Part shown: one piece after another, positions 9,296-17,400 of the stretch
Numbering within the stretch: the first letter of the stretch is position 1
Layout of the letters: each line of letters begins with the position of its first letter
NCBI GenBank assembly: GCA_002707645.1
Contig: PANN01000025.1
Location: forward strand, 1-64,000
Source of the DNA: Fidelibacterota bacterium
GTDB taxonomy: Bacteria > Fidelibacterota > Marinisomatia > SCGC-AAA003-L08 > D37C17
Direction: 5' to 3'
DNA length: 64,000 nt
Notes under the pieces: model-generated
Seen by the model: only the letters and a program-made list of their open reading frames with translations
Database searches by the model: none
What the model was told of the DNA's origin: nothing
Program-made: the position numbers and the translations under genes

Positions 9296-10246
9296 TTAAT
9301 TTAAAATATTATTTATTACTAAAATCACATCTTGAATATTTACTGTTGAATCACTATTGTAATCAGCATCTGATATCTCACAATCTGATGGATTTTGGTT
9401 TACAACTAAAATAATATTTACAAGATTTACTACATCTAATACATCAATAACCAAATCATCATTTAAATCTCCTGCCATATCATTACAATCATCGCAGACA
9501 TCACCTATAGTATCATTATCAGTATCAGACTGATTAGGATTGTAATCATTAGGACAATTATCATCACCAGATAAAATACCATCTAAATCCACATCAGGAT
9601 TATTTTCACATAGAGTGCCGCATTCATCCAGAAGTTGCTGTATGAAATTCTCAACACTTCCTCCACTCCATCCATTGAGATATGAACTACTGCCATCACA
9701 TGCGCTTGTATTTGAGTTACTCGTTAAAGTCCATGGTTTTCCTCTTAAAGTCATTGTATGGTCAATTAAAGCAAAAGTAGGGAATGCGCTATATGAATCA
9801 TGTAATAAATCAAATAAGCTAATACTACTTGCATTCTGGTCAATAACAAGAGGAATTCCATCAACACCTAAATTCTGCCAGCCTAATGAAGAAAGATTTG
9901 AAATGCCACTATCACTTGTTCCGGCATCTTGATAGCCAGTAATAAATTTAACATTATAATCTGAAAATTGTTGTTCAAGCTCATCAACTGATGGTGCTAA
10001 AGAAATACAGGTTCCTCACCAGCTTGCACTCATTTCAACAAAGATTATTGAATAACTACCACCGTTTAAATCACCATTAAAATCTGATAAATATAAATCA
10101 TCACCAGCATTATATTCTTCAAATCCTGCACCTACAGTTAATTGACTATTTTGATGCTCTAGGCTTATTTGATCACCAGCACAATATGTTTGAGAAAAAG
10201 AAAATCCAAAAAATAATAAAAATAAGCCAATACCGATTTTGTTCAT
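9296..10246 (-). CDS. secreted thioredoxin-like selenoprotein (WUGTC) with C-terminal dockerin-type repeats; in-frame TGA at 10018..10016 read as Sec
   Basis: ORF 10016-10246 ends ...SIIFVEMSASW-TGA and the frame continues with 87 stop-free codons GTCISLAPSVDELEQQFSDYNVKFITGYQDAG...SLGWQNLG...FPTFALIDHT into ORF 9296-9754. Total 951 nt = 317 codons. C-term GDLNDDLVIDVLDVVNLVNIIL...VNIQDVILVINNILN. Confidence 0.87.
9978..9998 (-). promoter_or_regulatory. candidate bacterial SECIS hairpin downstream of UGA at 10018..10016
   Basis: Minus strand AGC-AC-CATC-AGTT-GATG-A-GCT; 17-nt spacer from TGA; weakest of the three hairpins. Confidence 0.5.
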
Positions 10247-10326
10247 AATAACTCCAAATTTATATAAAAAATAATCCTAGTATAATATATTAACTATTAA
10301 CTCTAGATAAAGTATCAAAATGTAAC

Positions 10327-11910
10327 CTAAAAATTTGTTCTTAATGTTACTTTTAACCCGTCATCAAAATCAGGCTGCTGAATACAAGAGCCGTTTGCAC
10401 ACACCATCCCACCCTTTTGAGATCCAACAAATAAAGACAACTGAGTATCTTTAATGTTGACTGTATAATCGAAAGCATAGCAGTCTTCATTGTCTAAATC
10501 CAAATCAGCAAAAAATGTAAAAGACCACTTACCATAGTGACTGTAACTAGGGCTTAAATAAACAAAATTATATTCTTTATAATTAGTTGCATCATATTTA
10601 TTTTGCAGTTCAAAGTAAACTGTGAAAGAATTACCTTTCTTTAATTTATAAACATATTGCATCGGTATTGTTTTTGCCTCAATAGTTTTATCAAAAAGTG
10701 ATTCATAATAATGATCATAACCAATTCGGTAATAAAATTTATCATTTTTTGACCAATTACTAAATTCTATATAATATTGTTTGTAAGGAAGCAAAGTCAT
10801 TATAGAAGTTAAATCGTTATAAATATTAAAATCAAATAAATCCTGATTTTCATAATTTTCTCTATGCTGAAGTGCAAATGCATATGAAATATTAAAAGAT
10901 AAATTATTTTTATAAATTTTATTAATATCGATTTGGTGACCATATTCGCTGCTAAAATCGATAGAATGCAAATTCCTACCTATTAAAACAGAAGAGGGTT
11001 CTTTAAAAACAACAGGAGGATTGGCAAAAACATTATATAACATTGTAGTGTTATAATCTTTGTACTCATAAAGAATATCATAACCTAGAATATTAGTATA
11101 AATTGACATATAGTTTTTATATCCACTTTGTCTTTCAGATAATATCTTGTTATAAAAAACAAAAGACTTCTCCAAATTAAAATCAAACGTACCTAATACA
11201 AAAGAGATTCCAACGTTATGCTCTAAATTATTCATTTCTATATTAGGGTTTTCATTTACTATAAAATCAGTTAAACTACTTAAATGATTTCCTAAATCAT
11301 TTGTAAGCGAAAAAAGGCTCATTAAATCTTTAGAATCATATTTTTGTTTGTATGCCATACTAAGGTAATGCAATTCAAAACTATCATGAAAAAATCGTGT
11401 CCCAATAACTCCAACACTATTTTTTATTGAGATTGAGGGTGAAATATCACCGGGATTAATTCTAGACTTCACATTATTAAATCCAATTGAAGAAAAAATA
11501 TCAAACTTACTATTTAAATTATAATTTATATCTACACCATATAAGCTATTATCATAATCAATATCTTGATTTTGAAATGTGTGCAAAGATAAACCCATAC
11601 CCTGTAATAAATATAAATTTCCAACTGTTAAATCATAGTTATTTCCTGAAAATTGAGCATACATAATATTAATGATATCATCAATATTATTACCATTCTC
11701 CCCAATTAATGGTGGAACGCTATACTCTAACTGAGTAAAAAAGTACAAACCATTATCATGAAATGTATTTATATCAATTGAATTTTCAAAAAAATTGCGA
11801 CTTTCTCCCTTGCCATTTGCAATTTTTAATTCATATGTAATAATTGATTCAGCATTAGAAAATAAAAAAGAAATTAATACTAATAAGAAAAAATTTTTAA
11901 TTTTATACAA
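10327..11910 (-). CDS. DUF6029-like secreted/outer-membrane protein
   Basis: Signal peptide; GNLYLLQGMGLSLHTFQNQDIDYDNSLYGVDINY; beta-rich body ending in NF. Confidence 0.6.
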   Translation of the reverse strand: MYKIKNFFLLVLISFLFSNAESIITYELKIANGKGESRNFFENSIDINTFHDNGLYFFTQLEYSVPPLIGENGNNIDDIINIMYAQFSGNNYDLTVGNLYLLQGMGLSLHTFQNQDIDYDNSLYGVDINYNLNSKFDIFSSIGFNNVKSRINPGDISPSISIKNSVGVIGTRFFHDSFELHYLSMAYKQKYDSKDLMSLFSLTNDLGNHLSSLTDFIVNENPNIEMNNLEHNVGISFVLGTFDFNLEKSFVFYNKILSERQSGYKNYMSIYTNILGYDILYEYKDYNTTMLYNVFANPPVVFKEPSSVLIGRNLHSIDFSSEYGHQIDINKIYKNNLSFNISYAFALQHRENYENQDLFDFNIYNDLTSIMTLLPYKQYYIEFSNWSKNDKFYYRIGYDHYYESLFDKTIEAKTIPMQYVYKLKKGNSFTVYFELQNKYDATNYKEYNFVYLSPSYSHYGKWSFTFFADLDLDNEDCYAFDYTVNIKDTQLSLFVGSQKGGMVCANGSCIQQPDFDDGLKVTLRTNF

Positions 11911-11911
11911 C

Positions 11912-12457
11912 CTACCTACTCGATGGTTTTATAATATTTAGTATATTAATAATACTCGAATCAGTAAGGGTTGTATCTGAAGATATTTCAGAGTACATCA
12001 TAGAAACAATTTCTTGTTCTAGCTTTATCTCATCTCCGGGATTATAACCTGAATGTCTATTAATAATTTCGCCTTTATCATCAACAACTAAAAGATAAGG
12101 ACAAACCTTAGCCCCGACTTTTCTAAAAAATAATGATTTAGGATCTAATAAAACTGGAAAAGAATAGTTCTGAGAATTTACAAAAGGTTTAACTTTATTT
12201 AATGTCCTAGAATTATCAGTATTAACACTTAAAACTTTAAAACCATATTTTGAATATTTTAAATTAAAATCACTTAAATAAACCATTTCTTTTTTACATG
12301 GTTCACAAGCTAAAAACCAAAAATTAATAACAGTATAACTACCATCAATCATCTCATATAAATCTATCTTTTTTTTATCTAAACTCTTCAACTGACCATT
12401 AGGCAAAGATTCTGCATATAAATTAAAACTTATAAGTAATAATATAATTTTAAACAT
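11912..12457 (-). CDS. TlpA/ResA-like thioredoxin-fold protein (Cys form)
   Basis: YTVINFWFLACEPCKKEM active site, VLLDPKSLFFRKVGAKVCPYLLVVDDKGEI cis-Pro region. Confidence 0.88.
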   Translation of the reverse strand: MFKIILLLISFNLYAESLPNGQLKSLDKKKIDLYEMIDGSYTVINFWFLACEPCKKEMVYLSDFNLKYSKYGFKVLSVNTDNSRTLNKVKPFVNSQNYSFPVLLDPKSLFFRKVGAKVCPYLLVVDDKGEIINRHSGYNPGDEIKLEQEIVSMMYSEISSDTTLTDSSIINILNIIKPSSR

Positions 12458-12458
12458 C

Positions 12459-14360
12459 TTAATTATTTCCTAAATATGAACTTAACTCATTTGTCAAATT
12501 GTTGAAATAGAAGAAGTCAACTGAAACATATTGGTATTCAAGATATTCTTTTTCGCTTAATGATATACTGTAACCATTTAACAATGAATCTAACTGAAAA
12601 TTAAATTGAACGGTTGATTTACCTGGAGTAATTGATACCAATGGAGAAAACTGATTTGAAAAGTCAACTTTAATACCTTTACTTAAAATAGAATTAAAAT
12701 CAGAATTATTATTATTCCATGAGTCAATAATTACTTTACTTACATTATCTTCTGAATCAATAAAAAATAAAACAGGAATAATTTGATAATTCATAGAAGA
12801 CAAGTAATTATTTAAATCTTCATCAATATTAAAGTACTCTTTATTGATTTCATATATGACTGTTCCATTTAGGTTTTCTTTTTTTTCATAAGGTATATTA
12901 TTGAACATAGCAATAAACTTATTATTTATAGAATACTCTACAGGAATTGTTATTTCAATCAAATTATCAGATGTTTCCTTTAATATATTTGAAATATTCA
13001 CATCATAAAGATTAGTTTTTATACCGTCTAATATTTCTAATAAGTACGTAGTATTTTCAAATATATCCTCATGATTTTTTACATTTTTTAAAGCCATAGG
13101 TTCTTTAATATTTTTTTTATCATGAATTACTTTTATATTTTTTTTAAAACTAGATTTATTTTCAAAAGCTATAGTGCCTTTACTTTTATCTAAATTAGAG
13201 CAATTATTATTCCCATTACATACACCACAGTCATCTAATTTTGAATTACCCCAACAGATACCTTCACAATCAAGTCCCTTGTCATTCAAAAAATTAGTTT
13301 TACCACCAACGCATACAGAACAATCATTGATGAAAGCCAGTCCACCCCATTCACCATTACAATCTTGAGTACAATCATTAGCACTACTGTAGTCACATTC
13401 ACCGCAATTATCTATAATTGCAAGACCATTTGGATTACCCATACAATCTGAACATGATGAATTATCACCACCACAAACACCGCATGCATCAAACATTGTT
13501 TTTCCATAGCAAACACCATTACAATCAAATCCTAAATTAATATTATTATTAGTATTACCATCGACACAAACATTACATTCATTAAGATAAGCTGTACCAT
13601 TACAATCTCCATTACAATCTAAAACTGCTCCTCCACCACATACTCCAAGACAATCCATCCCAGAAGATTCATTAACTTCATCTGAAATACACATATTACA
13701 CTCATTTAAATATGCATTGCCACCCCAAATTTCTTTACAATCTTTTTTACAATCATTATCTCTATCATAATCACAAATCCCACACTTATCTAATTCTGCA
13801 CTTCCCCAGCATGTTCCCTTACAGTCAATGTTAGCATTTCCATTACATACTCCTTCACAATCTTCAATAGAAGAGCCATTACACTCACCCAGACAATCTA
13901 ACTTTGCTGTTCCACTACATACACCCATACAATCATAATACGGACAAAAAAGAGGTAAAACACTGTCATTCATACAAACACTTAAAGCTCTTTCAATACA
14001 CTCATTATCAGTAGACTTACAGTAATACGATCTAAATGCTTTTTTTTCCCAAGTATTAACATCATAAGCATCAAAAGATATAATGATGTTATCATACGAT
14101 GATAAAAATCTTCCATTAATTAAAACTCCATTATCTAAATCAGAGTTTTTTTCGTAGATCGATGGAATAATTTTAGGGGCGTATGAGATATTCATATAAT
14201 CTAAATCTGAAAAATTATTAATTATATATGATGGTAAAATCTCAGAAAAAGAATCCAACTTATAATCTCTTGAGATATTATCAAATTCCATTAAATATAA
14301 ATTTTCGTAAGAAAACAATGAGCTTAATGTAATTAAGATAGTAAGAAGAAATTTATTCAT
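12459..14360 (-). CDS. secreted Cys-rich protein with tandem DCxGxCxG / DECGVCxG repeats
   Basis: Signal peptide; many copies of DCLGECNGSSIEDCEGVCNGNANIDCKGTC...DACGVCGGDNSSC; C-terminal non-repeat domain. Confidence 0.8.
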   Translation of the reverse strand: MNKFLLTILITLSSLFSYENLYLMEFDNISRDYKLDSFSEILPSYIINNFSDLDYMNISYAPKIIPSIYEKNSDLDNGVLINGRFLSSYDNIIISFDAYDVNTWEKKAFRSYYCKSTDNECIERALSVCMNDSVLPLFCPYYDCMGVCSGTAKLDCLGECNGSSIEDCEGVCNGNANIDCKGTCWGSAELDKCGICDYDRDNDCKKDCKEIWGGNAYLNECNMCISDEVNESSGMDCLGVCGGGAVLDCNGDCNGTAYLNECNVCVDGNTNNNINLGFDCNGVCYGKTMFDACGVCGGDNSSCSDCMGNPNGLAIIDNCGECDYSSANDCTQDCNGEWGGLAFINDCSVCVGGKTNFLNDKGLDCEGICWGNSKLDDCGVCNGNNNCSNLDKSKGTIAFENKSSFKKNIKVIHDKKNIKEPMALKNVKNHEDIFENTTYLLEILDGIKTNLYDVNISNILKETSDNLIEITIPVEYSINNKFIAMFNNIPYEKKENLNGTVIYEINKEYFNIDEDLNNYLSSMNYQIIPVLFFIDSEDNVSKVIIDSWNNNNSDFNSILSKGIKVDFSNQFSPLVSITPGKSTVQFNFQLDSLLNGYSISLSEKEYLEYQYVSVDFFYFNNLTNELSSYLGNN

Positions 14361-14411
14361 ATATACAATATATCAATGATTTGAAAATTCATCAATTACT
14401 TTTAAATATAA

Positions 14412-17400
14412 TTATTTTAATAAAATCACTTTGTTATTAGCAATTATTTGATTGTCAATAGAAATTTGAATAAAATAGATTCCACTTGCTTGATCAACTG
14501 CCATCCAATTGATTTTATTCAAGCCTGACATCATACCTTTGTGTAGGACAGCAATTTCTTGTCCTGCTAAATTATATACTCTAGCCTCTACAAATTTAGA
14601 GCCATCTAATTCTAAATCAAAGTTAACAACTGGATTAAATGGATTTGGATAAGCTGAACTTAGCTTGAAACTATCAGGATTTTCTAAATTATTAAACTCA
14701 ATAGGATTAAATCCATTACCTAAACTCATATCAGGAATAAATGTTATCTCTTGTTCAACATCTAAATAACTATCTGAAATATTATCATATATTTTAAAAG
14801 TTAAATTCGTTCCTTGGTTATTACCATAAACCATTAATGGAAAAATGACATTGCCATCAAGTGGAAAATATACTCCCTCAGCATAACCAGCACATGAAAA
14901 ACCATCAAATGCAACTAAAGTATAGTCTAAATTATCAACTCTAGAATTATCAATATATATTGCAGATGTTATTGTTGCGTTATGCTCATAATCGTGAATA
15001 TTTAAACCAAATTTATCATTTGAAAATTCAGAAGCAGATGATATTGCTCTTGATAGAACTCCTTCATTATATACAAACTCAGTATCATTATTTAATTTAA
15101 TAATATAACCAAGTAATGGATTCATGTTTGTTAAAGTACCAAACCAACCAAATCCTGAATAATAATCTGCATAAGCTGTCTGACTTTTAATAAACTGAGC
15201 ATTTCCTTCAGGAATATTTGATAATGCAACACTCACATCCAGAGACAATTGAGGAGTATATCCTATCCAATTAAACCCAGAACCTAAGTCTAAAACAGAC
15301 TCACTTACATCAACTGGCATACCACCTAGTGTCATTGTATCATCTTGAGTCATATTTAACTTGTACATAGATACATTATTAATATCTGTTAACGTTCCAA
15401 ACCAACCAAAACCTGGGTAATAATCTGCATAAGCTGTCTGATTTTTAATAAATTGAGCACTACCTTCTATAGAAGAAAATACATTATTTAAAGCCATGTC
15501 ATCATTTAACACATTTAAAGATACCCAATTCCAACCACTTGGAATATCCAAAGTAATATCAATACCAATATTTATATTTAAAATTTCTGGATCAACTACT
15601 GAACCTTCAATCATATCACTTGTAAATTCGAAAGACTCAGATAAATCATACATCTGATCTGACTCATAATCATAATATTTAAAAGTAATTTCCTCACCAG
15701 AAGCCTCATTACTATAAATAAGTGTTAAAAACTGATAAGTACCGGAATAAGGACCAAAAGGAACTTCTGATGCTGAAGAAAAACCTCTCAAGTCACCATT
15801 AACAAACGCACCCAGCAAGTCGTTTGGACTTCCAATATTTTCACCATCAAGAAGTACAGCAGCAGTTATTGAACCACTATTTTGATATAAAGATATATCA
15901 TCAAAGTATCCATCACCATTGGAATCCCAAGCTGGACAATTATCGCAATCTAACGGACAATCTAATGCATCACAAACAAATGAACCATCCCAGCATTCTA
16001 CATCTTGACCAGGTCCATTACACAGTCCACAATCATCAATCTCTCCAACACACTCATCAACATCATCACAAATACCATCTTGATCAGCATCAATACCATC
16101 ACCTCCGCAAATACCACACTGATCTAAAATATTACTGTCACAATCACATGAACCATCAGAAATTCCATCACCTCCGCAAACACCACACTCATCTAATACA
16201 TTTCCATCACAATCACATGCACCATCTGGGATATCACAAAGATAAATTTCAGTTACAACTGTAAATAGACCATTAAAAGTACCATTACCTGCAGAAATTT
16301 CATATTCTAATGTATACTCTTGCTGTGAAGATTCATCCCACACTTTAAGAACCATATCATTCCCAGAAACACTTCCGGGAAGAACTGGACCACCAAATAA
16401 AGATAAGTCAACAGATGAAATTGCAGGTATTTCTAATTGACTACCTAACCAAATACCTTCACCAACTAATACTTCTCCAGTGTTACCATTAGAATCAATA
16501 AGACCATTTGAATCAAACAAACCGATTTGATCATTTACATCTAAATTTGAAATTGAATCTTGAAAAATAAACAATGTTGATTCCCCTGTTTCTTCAATTT
16601 GAATTGGGAAATATGGTATATAAGGACATTCACTTAATTCACAAACAGTAGAACCATCCCAACATTGAGATGTACCAGGTCCGTTACATAGACCACAATC
16701 ATCATATTCACCAATACAGTCGTCTTCACTGTCGCATATACCATCTAAATCTGCATCAATATTGCCATCACAGTCACATTCACCAGGTTGAATATACACA
16801 CAAGTTCCATCATCTTCCTGAGCAGCAGGGTCAAAATTACATGCCAAGGAATCAGTACAACCTAATGCTCCAACATTAACTAAGACACCATCAAAAACTG
16901 CAATAACATTTCCAGAAGGACTAGAAATATTAATATTATCAGAAATTCCCGTTAAAAAGGGTGAATAATCACATTGATAAGCTAAGTCAACTAATAAGCC
17001 ACTACTACCAGAAGGAATTACACCTCCATTTGCAGAAATAGTCTGATTGATAATTTCAACATTATAACCATTATCATATATTAAACCCCCAGATGAACCA
17101 CTAAATACAACTAACGAATTATCAATTGTAAATTCAATGTCACTAATTTCTATCGGAGTATCGATTAAAATTTCCATAGAAGTACCTATAACATTCCCAA
17201 ATGATAATGTAACTGTACAACTAGAATTATCACCTTCACATACGCCACACTCATCATTTATAGCATCACCATTTGGAATACCAGCACAATCTGAACAAGA
17301 GGAATTATCACCATCACAAACACCACACTCATCCACCAAAGCAGAGCCACCACATTCACCAGAACAATCTAAAATATTTCCATCACAATCACATTCTCCA

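Noticed and set aside
6000-10246. Reading the three in-frame TGAs as Trp (genetic code 4/25-like reassignment) or as ordinary nonsense mutations
   Set aside because: TGA terminates other genes (e.g. mlaE) and Trp is TGG throughout. Three independent nonsense hits at the identical redox position with intact downstream frames are unlikely, while UxxC plus hairpins fits Sec.
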